Assembly (NCBI GenBank): GCA_913057245.1
Contig: CAJXNH010000011.1
Coordinates: forward strand, 40,151 to 104,150
DNA length: 64,000 nucleotides
Source: an uncultured Phaeodactylibacter sp.
Lineage (GTDB): Bacteria > Bacteroidota > Bacteroidia > Chitinophagales > Saprospiraceae
Direction: 5' to 3'
The stretch's first letter is position 1, and each line of letters starts with the position of its first letter. Made by a program: the position numbers and the translations under genes. This document shows positions 1 through 9,734 of the stretch, piece after piece. Under the pieces are notes generated by a model that worked only from the letters and a program-made list of their open reading frames with translations, did not search any database and was not told the origin of the DNA.

Positions 1-184
1 CAATGCCGATAATGATCCGATTTTGCCACCCGCGTGCTCGCCGGTAGAGCTTTGCAGCAACCACCCAAAGCTCTTCCTGGAGCGCCCCCGGAGTGGCGGT
101 CACGTCGGGTTTACCCTGCCCCGTAAGCCTTATGCCTGGTCAGAATACCGGGCGGTTCAGTTTGTAGAAGACCACTTAAACTGA
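1..184 (+). CDS. YheT-like alpha/beta hydrolase (C-terminal part)
   Basis: The reading frame is open from the left window edge (codons start at base 2) to a TGA at 182-184, giving about 60 residues. They match the C-terminus of the YheT family of alpha/beta-fold hydrolases. NADNDPILPP carries the usual catalytic-Asp loop, and GGHVGF carries the catalytic His; both are followed by the WSEYRA-type final helix of that family. The nucleophile Ser lies outside the window. The family is poorly characterised (putative esterases), so the substrate is unknown. The gene is followed after 72 bases by galactokinase in the same direction. The product name rests on motif recognition only. Confidence 0.75.
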   Translation, partial: NADNDPILPPACSPVELCSNHPKLFLERPRSGGHVGFTLPRKPYAWSEYRAVQFVEDHLN

Positions 185-256
185 TCGGGGGCTAAATTTT
201 GGGTACTTCTTTCAGGTCAATGGCCGGGAGTTCTCTATCTTGCGCAAAAAAACGGG

Positions 257-1414
257 ATGAACACCCTCGAAAAAATAGCTTCCGTATTTCGCGATACATT
301 CTCCTCACAACCTTTGCTGGTGCAGGGCTGCGGGCGCATCAACATCATTGGCGAGCACACCGACTACAACGAAGGCTTTGTGCTGCCTGCCTCCATCAAC
401 AGATATATTTACTTCGCCATAGCCGAGAATGGTACCAATGAGTGCCATTTTCATGCCCTGGATATCAATGATTCCTATCAGTTCTCGCTAAGTGACATTA
501 AAAAATCCGATAAAGGCTGGGCGAATTACCTGATGGGTATTTTGGATCAGCTTCAACAGGAAGGCACTTTACTGGAAGGCGTGGATGTTGTTTTTGGTGG
601 TAATTTGCCGATTGGCTCGGGGATGAGCTCCTCCGCAGCACTCGAAGCTGGCTTCGCCCTGGGCATTTGCAGTCTGTTCAATCTTCAGAAAAGCCGTCAG
701 GAACTGGCCCAGCTGGCCCACCGGTCCTCGAACAACTTTCTTGGTGTGCCTTCCGGCATTATGGATCAGTTTGCCAGCTTGCTGGGGCAACGGGGGCAGG
801 CGATCAAGCTGGATTGCCGCTCCCTGCAGTACGAGTATGTCCAATTGGACCTGAAGGATTATGAACTGCTGCTCATCAATACGGGGGTATCGCACGCCCT
901 GGCTAATTCTGCCTACAAAGATCGCGTACGTGAGTGCCACGAAGGGGCGGCAGCTGTAGCCCAAAAGTTTGAAGGCATTCAATCCCTGCGCGATGTATCT
1001 CTGGAACAGCTGGACGCCTGCAGAGAGGACCTAACGCCTGTGGTTTACCAGCGCTGCCGCTATGTCATTGAGGAGAACGAACGCCTGCATCAGGCGCTGC
1101 ACCTGCTGACGAACGGCGAAATGGAAGCGCTCGGTGAGCTGTTGCTCCGCACCCACGAAGGCCTAAGTAAGGAGTATGAGGTCAGCTGCCGCGAACTGGA
1201 TTTCCTGGTGGAACTTGCCAAAGACCACGAAGGCGTTGCCGGTGCCCGCATGATGGGCGGAGGCTTTGGCGGCTGCACCCTTAACCTGGTGAAAAAATCA
1301 GCTAAAGCAGACTTTCTGAAGTATGCCAAAAAGGAATACTACCGGGTCTTTTCCGTACAGGCGGAGCACTACGAGCTTGAAATTGTAGACGGCACGGATA
1401 TCGTCAGAGGGTAG
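257..1414 (+). CDS. galK: galactokinase
   Basis: Cytoplasmic GHMP-family kinase that phosphorylates D-galactose to galactose 1-phosphate, the first committed Leloir step. Length (385 residues) is typical. The galactokinase signature GRINIIGEHTDYNEG is at residues 26-40, the GHMP ATP-binding loop GSGMSSSAALE at about 120-130, the catalytic-Asp segment SGIMDQ at about 166-171, and the third GHMP motif GARMMGGGFGG near the C-terminus. The ATG at 257 leaves 27 residues ahead of the sugar-binding signature, as in other GalKs. No galT, galE or transporter is in the window, so this is not a full galactose operon. The PLP decarboxylase starts 5 bases after the stop and is probably co-transcribed, though no metabolic link is obvious. 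Confidence 0.95.
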   Translation: MNTLEKIASVFRDTFSSQPLLVQGCGRINIIGEHTDYNEGFVLPASINRYIYFAIAENGTNECHFHALDINDSYQFSLSDIKKSDKGWANYLMGILDQLQQEGTLLEGVDVVFGGNLPIGSGMSSSAALEAGFALGICSLFNLQKSRQELAQLAHRSSNNFLGVPSGIMDQFASLLGQRGQAIKLDCRSLQYEYVQLDLKDYELLLINTGVSHALANSAYKDRVRECHEGAAAVAQKFEGIQSLRDVSLEQLDACREDLTPVVYQRCRYVIEENERLHQALHLLTNGEMEALGELLLRTHEGLSKEYEVSCRELDFLVELAKDHEGVAGARMMGGGFGGCTLNLVKKSAKADFLKYAKKEYYRVFSVQAEHYELEIVDGTDIVRG

Positions 1415-1419
1415 ACACT

Positions 1420-2853
1420 ATGGGGTCAGGAAAAAATATTTTACAGTCGGCTTATGACCCGGAAAGGTTCAGGGCAATCGGGCACGAGCTGATTGATAGG
1501 CTTGCCGATCATTTGAAATCCGTTCAGAGGCGGGAAAAAGAAGCCATTGCTTATTCGCCTCCGGGAGAACAAGCCACTTACTGGCAAGAGGATCTCCTCA
1601 ACGGACCGGGCAGCCCCATCCATTTTTTTCAGGAAATTTTATCGCGCAGTGTGCAGGTGCAGCATCCCCGGTATATGGGGCATCAGGTTTGCCCGCCGGC
1701 CCCGCTTGCTGCCCTGAGTAGCTTAGTGGATGGCCTGCTCAACAACGGGATGGCTATTTATGAAATGGGCATGTCTGCTACCGCTATTGAGCAGCAGGTC
1801 ATAACTGCTGTAGCCGAAAAAATGGGCTTTGGCCCGAATGCCGCTGGAGTGTTGACCTCGGGAGGTACCCTGGCTAACCTGACGGCCCTGCTTGCTGCCA
1901 GAGCGGTGAAAAGCAAAAAGGCGGTTTGGACAGAGGGTGGGCATCAGACGCGCCTTGCCCTTATGGTGTCAGAAGAAGCCCATTATTGCGTAGACCGGGC
2001 GGTCCGGATAATGGGATGGGGCGAAGCTGGTATCATCAAAATCCCTGTGGACGGCCACTATCGTATGCGGCACGAATGCCTGCCTGAATATCTGGCGCAG
2101 GCCAGAGCGGAAGGCTTGGAAGTGATCGCCGTTGTGGGCAGCGCCTGCTCCACTTCCACCGGTTCTTTCGACAACCTGAATGCACTGGCTGACTTCTGCG
2201 AGGCGGAAAGCCTGTGGCTACATGTGGATGGGGCACACGGTGCGGCACTGTCGCTTTCACCCCGGCACAGATCAGTTGTTGCCGGTCTGGAGCGTGCAGA
2301 TTCCGTGGCTATGGACTTTCACAAAATGCTGCTTACGCCCGTACTTGCCACAGCTTTGGTTTTCAAAAACGGACCAGACAGTTACCGGACGTTCAGTCAG
2401 CGGGCACAATACCTCTGGTCCGGGCAAACCGAACAGGAATGGTACAATCTGGCCAAGCGTACCTTCGAGTGCACCAAGCTGATGATGGGTATGAAGGTGC
2501 ATGCTTTGCTGCGAACCTACGGTTTTGAATTGTGGGAAGCTTATCTCGATAAAGTCATGGAAAATGGCGCCCTGTTTGCGGACCTGGTCCGTGCTCATCC
2601 TGACTTTGAACTGGCGGTTGCCCCGGCTTGCAATATTGTTTGTTTTCGTTACGTACAACCTGGCGCCGACCTCGATGAACTGAATGCCCGCATCCGGCAG
2701 TTTCTGCTGGAAGACGGCCGGTTTTACATTGTGCAAACTCAGCTCAAAACCGGGCTTTTCCTAAGGGTTACACTGACCAATCCGCACACAGGTCGGGAAG
2801 ACATAGAAGCCTTGCTGACACTGATTGCCAGCAAGGCTCCGGAATTGCGTTGA
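1420..2853 (+). CDS. group II pyridoxal-phosphate-dependent decarboxylase
   Basis: Fold-type I PLP enzyme of the group II amino-acid decarboxylases (aromatic L-amino acid, glutamate, 2,4-diaminobutyrate and cysteine-sulfinate decarboxylases). The Schiff-base lysine is Lys302 in DFHKMLL, and the cofactor Asp/His pocket is in HVDGAHGAAL at about 268-277. TSGGTLANLTALLAAR near residue 150 is the phosphate-binding segment. At 477 residues it is full length. The substrate cannot be assigned by eye; closest motif resemblance is to diaminobutyrate/cysteine-sulfinate-type enzymes. It begins 5 bases after galK, suggesting one transcript. A short GC-rich inverted repeat (2856-2869) follows the stop, without a T tract. 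Confidence 0.85.
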   Translation: MGSGKNILQSAYDPERFRAIGHELIDRLADHLKSVQRREKEAIAYSPPGEQATYWQEDLLNGPGSPIHFFQEILSRSVQVQHPRYMGHQVCPPAPLAALSSLVDGLLNNGMAIYEMGMSATAIEQQVITAVAEKMGFGPNAAGVLTSGGTLANLTALLAARAVKSKKAVWTEGGHQTRLALMVSEEAHYCVDRAVRIMGWGEAGIIKIPVDGHYRMRHECLPEYLAQARAEGLEVIAVVGSACSTSTGSFDNLNALADFCEAESLWLHVDGAHGAALSLSPRHRSVVAGLERADSVAMDFHKMLLTPVLATALVFKNGPDSYRTFSQRAQYLWSGQTEQEWYNLAKRTFECTKLMMGMKVHALLRTYGFELWEAYLDKVMENGALFADLVRAHPDFELAVAPACNIVCFRYVQPGADLDELNARIRQFLLEDGRFYIVQTQLKTGLFLRVTLTNPHTGREDIEALLTLIASKAPELR

Positions 2854-2894
2854 CGCCCTGTCGACAGGGGCCATATTGTCGGTGTCACTTTTGT

Positions 2895-3884
2895 TTAGAA
2901 AGGCGGATGAGCAGGCTTGTTGCCCAGCACTTCCTCGATGCTGTGCAGGATTTCCTCATCGAGTTGAGGGACCAGTTCCAGCGCATCAATATTTTCCTCC
3001 AGATGGTGGACTTTTGAGCCACCGAGTATTACAGTGCTTACATTGGGGTTGGTCAGGCACCAGGCAATAGCGAGTTTAGGCATAGAGGTGCCCAGATCAT
3101 TAGCGATTTTACTGAGTTTCCGGACTTTTTCCAGACGCTCCTCAGTCAGGCTGAGGTTCTTGAGCCACTCCAGGCCTTCCATGCCCAGACGGGTGCCTTC
3201 CGGAAATTTATCCAGGTACTTGCCGGTCAGCACACCGGAGGCCAGTGGTGACCAAATGGTAGTACCCAGCCCTACGGTTTTGTAGATCTGACTGAACTCA
3301 ACCTCGACTTTTTCCCGGTGAAACATATTGTACTGCGGCTGCTCCATGGTTGGCCCAATGAGGTTAAGGCGCTGCGCCACCATGTGGGCTTCCATGATTT
3401 CCTGCGCGGACCACTCCGAGGTGCCCCAGTATAGGATCTTTCCCTGTTGAATGAGGTGGTTCATGGCCCATACGGTTTCCTCGATGGGCGTGTTCTTATC
3501 CGGGCGGTGGCAGAAAAACAGGTCCAGGTAGTCGACTTGTAATCGTTTCAGGGCAGCATGGCAGGCTTCGAAGATGTGCTTTCGGCTAAGCCCGGTCTGA
3601 TTGGGCTTTTGACCACCATCTCCAAAGAACACTTTGCTGGACACTACGTAGGAGCTGCGGTCCCAGTCCTGCTTAGCGAGGATATTGCCCATCACAATTT
3701 CGGATTTACCCCTGGCGTAGGCCTCCGCATTATCGAAGAAGTTGACGCCCCTTTCGTAGGCTGCGACCATGAGCGATTCTGCTACATCATCACTGATTTG
3801 CTTCCCAAAGGTTAACCAGGAGCCCAGCGAAAGTGCGCTCACTTGTAGTCCGGATTTACCGAGCCGGCGGTATTGCATTTCCAT
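2895..3884 (-). CDS. aldo/keto reductase (Kv-beta/YghZ-like)
   Basis: NADPH-dependent TIM-barrel oxidoreductase of 329 residues. The tetrad is visible: Asp51 and Tyr56 in NFFDNAEAYARG, Lys84 in SSKVFF and His126 in FFCHRPD. The spacing and the C-terminal VILGGSKVHHLEEN cofactor segment fit the branch that includes voltage-gated K+ channel beta subunits and E. coli YghZ, which reduce small aldehydes such as methylglyoxal. No channel partner lies beside it, so a detoxification role is inferred from the family. It converges on the decarboxylase gene (41 bases between stops). The ATG at 3884 precedes the canonical MEMQYRRLGKSG start of the fold. Confidence 0.9.
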   Translation of the reverse strand: MEMQYRRLGKSGLQVSALSLGSWLTFGKQISDDVAESLMVAAYERGVNFFDNAEAYARGKSEIVMGNILAKQDWDRSSYVVSSKVFFGDGGQKPNQTGLSRKHIFEACHAALKRLQVDYLDLFFCHRPDKNTPIEETVWAMNHLIQQGKILYWGTSEWSAQEIMEAHMVAQRLNLIGPTMEQPQYNMFHREKVEVEFSQIYKTVGLGTTIWSPLASGVLTGKYLDKFPEGTRLGMEGLEWLKNLSLTEERLEKVRKLSKIANDLGTSMPKLAIAWCLTNPNVSTVILGGSKVHHLEENIDALELVPQLDEEILHSIEEVLGNKPAHPPF

Positions 3885-3954
3885 AGATTGTATTTGGTTG
3901 GTTATTCTTCCAAAGCAACCCGTGCCGGAAAGGGATTGTTTAGGAGGGCGCTAC

Positions 3955-4659
3955 CTAAAACTTCACAGCCGTTCTAATCCCAACGGAGTAGAGATTGCGA
4001 TTATACTGTTCAAGCGGATCATTGAGCAGCCCGCTGAGCCAAAACTGAAAGGTCGGCTGAATCATAGTGGTGAAACCGTCGAAGTGGTGCTCCCAGCCCA
4101 GCCCGGAAATAAAGCTGTAGCCCAGCCCGGAGAAGTTATTGCCATCGGGCTCTTGTGTTACCCGTTCTGAAATATCATCAGTGTAGTAGGTGATGCGTTC
4201 GCGGTTCGCAATGTTGACGGCCATAGAAAGCCCCATGGAGAACAGGAAGTCATTTTTATCATTAAGGGTCTGATAGAAGAGGAGTTCAGCGGGGATTTCA
4301 ATAAAGTAGTGCACGTAATTGATGCGCTGATCATCAGCTCCATCCGGAATGTCGTCGCGCAAATCAACTTCCGTACGCCGGGTCTGATAGCCGCTTTCCA
4401 CAAAATAGGCACCGGTTTTGAAAGCAATGCGTTCGGTGCGCCACTGCGCCATAAGGCCTGCAGAATAGGAAAACCGGGACACCTCAAGGTTCTCCAGTCG
4501 TTGGGTCTCAGCCGGGTCTACGTCATTGAGTTGGGCGACGAGCCTGCGGTGGCTAACATTCGGGAAAAGCTCCACACCCACTTTGAGCTCTGATTGTGCG
4601 AAAAGGCTGCCAACCAGGCAGCTGGCGAACAGAAGCAATCCGATTCTCTGCATAAACAA
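3955..4659 (-). CDS. PorT-like outer-membrane beta-barrel protein
   Basis: Secreted protein of 234 residues with a clear signal peptide (MFMQRIGLLLFASCLVGSLFAQ). Alternating hydrophobic/polar strands follow, and the last residues (SVGIRTAVKF) end in Phe, the usual sign of an outer-membrane barrel recognised by the Bam machinery. It resembles the generic PorT / outer-membrane-beta-barrel family of Bacteroidota, for which no function can be assumed. It lies 30 bases downstream of the patatin gene on the same strand. A role in envelope maintenance beside the phospholipase is only a guess. Confidence 0.7.
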   Translation of the reverse strand: MFMQRIGLLLFASCLVGSLFAQSELKVGVELFPNVSHRRLVAQLNDVDPAETQRLENLEVSRFSYSAGLMAQWRTERIAFKTGAYFVESGYQTRRTEVDLRDDIPDGADDQRINYVHYFIEIPAELLFYQTLNDKNDFLFSMGLSMAVNIANRERITYYTDDISERVTQEPDGNNFSGLGYSFISGLGWEHHFDGFTTMIQPTFQFWLSGLLNDPLEQYNRNLYSVGIRTAVKF

Positions 4660-4689
4660 CTTTTATGGAAAAACTCAATTCTCCGGGGT

Positions 4690-6540
4690 TTATTGCCCGT
4701 CGCGGTCCAGAAGGTTGCGTTTTTGAAAATCAGTAAGTATGGTCTTTAGTACCATATTGGTAGCCCGGTTGGCCGCGATTCCAGCGCCCCACTGCTTCCA
4801 GACGCCCTTTAGTACCCAGGTGATGAAGCTACCGAACAGGCTCGGTTTCACTGATTTATGGTTGTGGTGTTGCAGGATTTGGTGCACCTCTTCCTTGAGT
4901 TTTTCCTGCTCAGGCACAGGTGTCGGCTTTTCGTACTTATCCGCATTCAGGAAGACTTCGCGGAGGCGGTGGTGGATGTTGCCTTCAATGCTGAGGAGCT
5001 CTGACGGCTTGAGGCGCTGACGTTTTGGGAGTGGAATCTCCGGATTGTCATTTTTGCGCCGGTCAAAATTCATATCCGGTACAATAGGATACCCATCCAC
5101 GGACTCGCTGTAAAATCGCTTGTGGCGCTCATCGCTTGCATCCCAGTCCTGGAAGACGCTATCCCGCTCAGCTGCCTTAGAGGTCGGAATGCAGAAGTAA
5201 TTACGGAGGAAACTCTGACAGTTTCGGCGCCCCAGCTCAAAATCATGTTCGCGGAAGCCCCGGCTGAAGAATCCACCGAAGCCATCGAGTGAACCACAGG
5301 AAATGGGGTAGGGGTCCTTCTGATCGCCTTCCCGACGGGAGGGGAAGATCATGCGCAATGTATGGTCAGAAGACAAACCGCCGACCAGGTCGCTTTCTTT
5401 CATCATGGCCTGCCCGCGGATAGCGCCCAGGACTTTGGGGACCAGTTCAATTAACTTAGGCGTTTCCTCGCGGTCCTGCTGGGTTTCCCCTTCAAAGTTA
5501 GGGAAAGGGTCAATCATCAGTACCGCGTAGTTCTGCCCGGGGTCATCCTGGCTCTTTTCTTCCAGTGCCCGGATCACTTCCCCAAAAGGTTCATTATTCA
5601 CCGTGCCACCGTCTACGGCAAAAAAGTCAAAAGTATCTTCCTCAATTTGGATGCGCAGGCCCTGCGTAGGCAGTTCCCCTTCCTCATGCCGCTTGGGTGA
5701 AAACATGCGGTCTACCATCGCTTTGATATACGGCGTTTGGGTATTGGTCAGGTGCCGGGGAGCTAGGCCGAGTGGAAAAGCGCCCGTGGCTTTGGCGCAT
5801 TGCAGGAGGGTCTCCCGGTCAATGGCTTCTTCCGGATTGAAAGGCAGGGTGTGGTCGTAGTGCTCCGATCCGGTTGTGTTCACTTTGAAATGCGCGATAC
5901 CTTTGTGCAGGTACATGCGGTGGGCCGGCTTTGGCGGTTCGCTAAAAGCCTTTTCCTTTTTTACCTCATCAAAGAAGTTTACCGCCAGGGGAATGCCTCT
6001 CAGGCTGGTAATGGTGAGGATAATCTCTAAATCCGGAGCAATATAATCTGGTAGCTTTGTAATTCTTTTCAGTTCTGCAGCCCGATCGGCAATCTGATCT
6101 ATCGGCTTGGAATTGAGCAGGGAAATCACCCCATTGTGCTCTTTGATGTCTTCAGTCTGAAGCATTTGCAGGAGCGTAGACATTTTGCCGTCTCCCTTAT
6201 CGTTGAGGTTGACCCAGGCTTCGTACAGTTTGTTTTGTTCCTTATTCGGGTTGTCATCGTTGATGGGGCGCAACCCTTCGAATAAGCCAAGCGCAGTGAT
6301 TGCGGCTGTCATCCCCCCGGCAGAAGAGCCGCCCATCACCTCGATAATGACATCGTGCATAGGCACACTGTGGTCGTATTCCGGGTGGTCTTTTCCTAAT
6401 TGTTTGTTGCGCTCTTTAGCGCCTTCCCACTTGGATAGCGTTTCGAGTAAATAGTCGATGACACCGGCTGTGTAAGCACCAGCGGAGACCGCCCCTGCCA
6501 TTGCAATGCCGATTTTGAAGACGTTCTGTTGTTCAGCCAT
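4690..6540 (-). CDS. patatin-like phospholipase
   Basis: Predicted lipid acyl hydrolase of 616 residues using a Ser-Asp dyad. The glycine-rich oxyanion segment GIAMAGAVSAGAYTAG is at 11-26, the nucleophile elbow GSSAG at 71-75 (Ser73), and the catalytic Asp is in AVDGGTVNNEPF near residue 325. The protein is about twice the length of a minimal patatin domain. The C-terminal 250 residues are charged and contain no motif I recognise, apart from a hydrophobic Gly/Trp-rich tail that might contact membrane. There is no signal peptide, so action on the inner leaflet or on cytosolic lipid is likely. It lies between the barrel gene and mltG on the same strand. Confidence 0.85.
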   Translation of the reverse strand: MAEQQNVFKIGIAMAGAVSAGAYTAGVIDYLLETLSKWEGAKERNKQLGKDHPEYDHSVPMHDVIIEVMGGSSAGGMTAAITALGLFEGLRPINDDNPNKEQNKLYEAWVNLNDKGDGKMSTLLQMLQTEDIKEHNGVISLLNSKPIDQIADRAAELKRITKLPDYIAPDLEIILTITSLRGIPLAVNFFDEVKKEKAFSEPPKPAHRMYLHKGIAHFKVNTTGSEHYDHTLPFNPEEAIDRETLLQCAKATGAFPLGLAPRHLTNTQTPYIKAMVDRMFSPKRHEEGELPTQGLRIQIEEDTFDFFAVDGGTVNNEPFGEVIRALEEKSQDDPGQNYAVLMIDPFPNFEGETQQDREETPKLIELVPKVLGAIRGQAMMKESDLVGGLSSDHTLRMIFPSRREGDQKDPYPISCGSLDGFGGFFSRGFREHDFELGRRNCQSFLRNYFCIPTSKAAERDSVFQDWDASDERHKRFYSESVDGYPIVPDMNFDRRKNDNPEIPLPKRQRLKPSELLSIEGNIHHRLREVFLNADKYEKPTPVPEQEKLKEEVHQILQHHNHKSVKPSLFGSFITWVLKGVWKQWGAGIAANRATNMVLKTILTDFQKRNLLDRDGQ

Positions 6541-6596
6541 GATCGTATTTGAGGTTTAACCAAAGCTAGGGCTTTTTTATAAATGCAACAACTGAA

Positions 6597-7631
6597 TTAT
6601 CGCAGCCCCCGTTCCCGCAGATTCGCCCGGTAGATGGCGGCATTGCGGTTGTGTGCTGAGAGGGTCCGTGCAAAGGAATGCAGCCCGGAACCATCACCCT
6701 TGGCGCAGAAGTAAAGGTACTCGTGGTCTTCGGCATTGAGCACTGCATCAATACTCGAAATGGACGCCATGGAGATGGGGCCGGGAGGCAGTCCGGCGTA
6801 CATATAGGTATTGTACGGTGAGTCAAACTTCGTATGATAGTCGGTTACCCTTGGCGTACTAAAATCCCGCCGGGCAAAAACGGCGGTGGGGTCAGCCTGA
6901 AGGGGCATCCCGATACGTAAACGGTTGAGGTATACGCCGGCCATTCGGGGCTTTTCGCTGCCGACCAGGGTTTCGCGTTCCACAATGGAAGCCAGGGTGT
7001 AGACCTCGGCGGGTGTCATTTCCTTTTTGGCGGCTTTCGCCCGGCGGTCCTGCTGATTCCAGAATCGGTCGTGCTCTTTGATCATGCGGGCCATAAAGGC
7101 TGCCGGACGGGTATTCCAGTAAAATTCATACGTGTTGGGGATGAACAAACTCATCAGGGTTTCCGGGGTGTAACCGATGGAGTCGAGGTAAACCTCATTT
7201 TGCATCAGATTCAGGAAAGCCAGGGAGTCCTGCTCTAAAAAACCGGCAACTTTCCCAGCCACCTCTTCAATGAGCCGCTCGTTGTGCAGTACGACATTTA
7301 CTGGAGCTTGCGGCCCATTGCGCAAATGCCGGATGAGCTCAATATGATTCCAGCCGGGCTGCAGTTCGAACCGTCCGGGGCGCATGGGGTCGCGCTCGTA
7401 GGCCATGCGGTCTGCCAGTACCCGGAACACCTGCTCATCCTGAATGAAATCATGAGCTTCCAGCAAAGCGACAACTTCCTCAAAAGTAGAGGAGGTGGGA
7501 ATTTTTACGATGTAACTGTCGAGCCCCTCCGGCACAGCGACTTTCGCCAGGAAGGCATTGTAAAGATACAGCCCCGTTCCTATGATGGCTACTGTCAGGA
7601 GCAGCAGCGTGGTCTTCACAGCTCTTTTCAT
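6597..7631 (-). CDS. mltG: endolytic transglycosylase MltG
   Basis: Inner-membrane lytic transglycosylase (YceG family) that cleaves nascent peptidoglycan glycan strands and helps set their length. An N-terminal membrane anchor is at residues 7-26. A LysM-like region is followed by the catalytic domain, where LASIVERET places the catalytic Glu at 218, the same number as in E. coli MltG. Further conserved blocks are ADPTAVFARRDF, SPYNTYMYAGLPPGPIS and the C-terminal HSFARTLSAHN. Length (344 residues) is normal. It is followed on the same strand by the patatin gene 56 bases downstream, and panB lies upstream 34 bases away. Confidence 0.93.
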   Translation of the reverse strand: MKRAVKTTLLLLTVAIIGTGLYLYNAFLAKVAVPEGLDSYIVKIPTSSTFEEVVALLEAHDFIQDEQVFRVLADRMAYERDPMRPGRFELQPGWNHIELIRHLRNGPQAPVNVVLHNERLIEEVAGKVAGFLEQDSLAFLNLMQNEVYLDSIGYTPETLMSLFIPNTYEFYWNTRPAAFMARMIKEHDRFWNQQDRRAKAAKKEMTPAEVYTLASIVERETLVGSEKPRMAGVYLNRLRIGMPLQADPTAVFARRDFSTPRVTDYHTKFDSPYNTYMYAGLPPGPISMASISSIDAVLNAEDHEYLYFCAKGDGSGLHSFARTLSAHNRNAAIYRANLRERGLR

Positions 7632-7665
7632 AGTGTTCGTCTTTTAATATTGGCCCGTTCCTCTT

Positions 7666-8505
7666 CTAATATTGCTCTTTTTCATTGGGGAAATCCCCGG
7701 AACGTACATCATCGCCGTACTGCTCGGCTGCGCGTTTGATCTCATCAAAGAGGTCGAGGTAACGCCTAAGAAAACGCGGCTTAAAGTCTTTGGTGATGCC
7801 CAGCAGGTCATGGGAGACCAAGACCTGTCCGCTAACATCAGGGCCGGCACCAATGCCAATGGTTGGGATATCGATGCTATCGGTTACCCGCTTGGCGAGC
7901 TTGGCCGGGATTTTCTCGAGCACAATGGCGAAGCAGCCCAGTTCCTGCAACAACTTCGCGTCCTCAATAAGCTTATTGGCTTCGGCTTCTTCCTTGGCCC
8001 GCACGGTATAAGTGCCAAATTTATAGATAGACTGCGGTGTAAGCCCAAGGTGCCCCATCACCGGCACACCTGCCGACAGGATGCGTTTGATGGATTCCTG
8101 AATTTCGGCACCGCCTTCCAGTTTAACCGCGTGAGCCCCGGATTCCTTCATAATCCGGATAGTGGATTCCAGCGCAATGCGGGAATTGCCCTGATAGGAG
8201 CCAAAGGGTAGGTCGACCACCACAAGCGCCCGTTTAACCGCCCGGACGACTGAAGAAGCGTGGTAGATCATCTGATCGAGCGTAATGGGCAGCGTCGTTT
8301 CATGGCCGGCCATGACGTTGGAGGCTGAGTCGCCTACCAGCAATACGTCGATATTAGCAGCATCGAGGATGCGGGCCATTGAAAAATCATAGGCCGTGAG
8401 CATGGTGATTTTCTCACCCCGCTCTTTCATTTCCTGAATGACATGGGTGGTCATTCGTTTGATATCTTTGTTGACGGACATGCGTTCCAGTTTTTTTGGT
8501 GTCAC
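7666..8505 (-). CDS. panB: 3-methyl-2-oxobutanoate hydroxymethyltransferase
   Basis: Ketopantoate hydroxymethyltransferase, the first step of pantothenate and coenzyme A biosynthesis: it transfers a hydroxymethyl group from methylene-tetrahydrofolate to 2-oxoisovalerate. The conserved metal and substrate segments are present: [50 protein letters not shown] and the catalytic-Glu region [14 protein letters not shown]. The 279-residue reading may begin 8 codons too early; a second ATG ([13 protein letters not shown]) gives a length closer to the family. No other pan gene is in the window. On the minus strand it heads the mltG-patatin direction of transcription. Confidence 0.95.
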   Translation of the reverse strand: MTPKKLERMSVNKDIKRMTTHVIQEMKERGEKITMLTAYDFSMARILDAANIDVLLVGDSASNVMAGHETTLPITLDQMIYHASSVVRAVKRALVVVDLPFGSYQGNSRIALESTIRIMKESGAHAVKLEGGAEIQESIKRILSAGVPVMGHLGLTPQSIYKFGTYTVRAKEEAEANKLIEDAKLLQELGCFAIVLEKIPAKLAKRVTDSIDIPTIGIGAGPDVSGQVLVSHDLLGITKDFKPRFLRRYLDLFDEIKRAAEQYGDDVRSGDFPNEKEQY

Positions 8506-8618
8506 AATATAGGTTCAATTCCGTTTGTCAAACAAATATTGAGAGGCCTTTGGTTGAATCTGGTCAAAGGCAGTAAAAAACAATTCCGTCTTTTAAACGT
8601 CAATGCCTGTTTATGTCG

Positions 8619-8651
8619 TTTGTGTTATTGAGGGTAATTAGATTACCTTTG
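8619..8651 (+). promoter_or_regulatory. Bacteroidota-type sigma promoter
   Basis: TTTG at 8619-8622, a 21-base spacer and TACCTTTG at 8644-8651 match the Bacteroidota -33/-7 consensus (TTTG, N17-23, TAnnTTTG). The lipoprotein gene begins 35 bases after the -7 element. It is also the only plausible promoter in this divergent panB/lipoprotein gap on the plus strand. Confidence 0.6.
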
Positions 8652-8686
8652 CGTTTGCTTTAATGATTACTGCATAATTTTCTAGA

Positions 8687-9697
8687 ATGAAATTACTCAA
8701 GCCTACTTTTTTACTGCTTGTTTTGGTAATGGGCTGGAGCGCCTGCTCTACCGAAGTTAACCTGGAAGCAGAGTGGAAAGACATTCCTATTGTTTACGGT
8801 TTCCTGAATATTCAGGATACGGCTCACTATGTCCGGGTTCAAAAAGCTTTTCTGGAACCGGGCGGAGATGCCCTGCAGATCGCTCAGGTCAGCGACTCGA
8901 TTTACTACGATGGGATCAATGTTGTCCTGGAAAACCGGACACAGGGTACTTCCTTTGTGCTGCAGCGCGTTAATGGAGAAGATGATGGCTACTTTAAGGA
9001 GGAGGGGCTGTTTGCCAACACTCCAAATGTTTTGTACAAACTCAACGCGGAAGAGGCTGGCCTGGAAGGAGGAGACGAGGTATCGATCCGCGTGGAAAGG
9101 GGGGATGACCTGCCGCCGGCTACCGCTGAGACCATTATTCTGAATGAAATAGACTCCGTAGCAACTTCTCCATCAAATACCATCAACCGCTGGCGCTACA
9201 ATCAAATGCTTACTGTAGCCTGGAGCCCGGGGCTGGAAGCTAAGATTTTTGATGTCCGCTTTATTATCCACTACCGGGAAGTTACGCCCGGACAGGGGCA
9301 GGACCCGGTCGAAAAAACGCTGGAGTGGGTCGTCAATAAATCTATACTTCGGCAGGATGCTGATAGTCAGCGGGAAAAAGTGGACATACCGGGGCAGAGC
9401 TTTTATGCGTTCCTGGGCAGTGCTATCCCACCTAGTGAAGGCGAAATTCGATTGTTCGACTATATTGATATTGTTATCACAGGAGCCGGAGAAGAATTTA
9501 GAGACCTTGTGTTAGTGGAACAGGCGAATACCGGTATTACATCGGCGCAAAATATACCCGTTTACACTAATATTGAAGAAGGGCTGGGTGTATTCACTTC
9601 ACGTTTTCAGCTTGTTCGCCGCGGTATCCGAATCGGTAATGAGGCCCGGGATAGCCTTCAGAATGGTATCTTCACCAAAGACATTAATTTCAATTAG
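8687..9697 (+). CDS. DUF4249-like lipoprotein
   Basis: Predicted surface or periplasmic lipoprotein of 336 residues. The signal peptide ends in a lipobox-like WSAC, with Cys near residue 20. The body is a beta-rich domain; IPIVYGFLNIQDTAHYVRVQ near the start and YTNIEEGLGVFTS near the end resemble DUF4249 proteins of Bacteroidota, which often accompany TonB receptors. No receptor is adjacent here. Function is unknown, and the family assignment is from pattern memory. A consensus promoter (8619-8651) precedes it, and a short GC-rich inverted repeat plus A-rich stretch follows the stop. Confidence 0.6.
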   Translation: MKLLKPTFLLLVLVMGWSACSTEVNLEAEWKDIPIVYGFLNIQDTAHYVRVQKAFLEPGGDALQIAQVSDSIYYDGINVVLENRTQGTSFVLQRVNGEDDGYFKEEGLFANTPNVLYKLNAEEAGLEGGDEVSIRVERGDDLPPATAETIILNEIDSVATSPSNTINRWRYNQMLTVAWSPGLEAKIFDVRFIIHYREVTPGQGQDPVEKTLEWVVNKSILRQDADSQREKVDIPGQSFYAFLGSAIPPSEGEIRLFDYIDIVITGAGEEFRDLVLVEQANTGITSAQNIPVYTNIEEGLGVFTSRFQLVRRGIRIGNEARDSLQNGIFTKDINFN

Positions 9698-9734
9698 CCG
9701 GATCCGCCGGGAGAAAAAAGAAAAATGCTGTAAC

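Noticed and set aside
2856..2869. Palindrome after the PLP decarboxylase as a terminator
   Set aside because: Five pairs only and no T tract follows.
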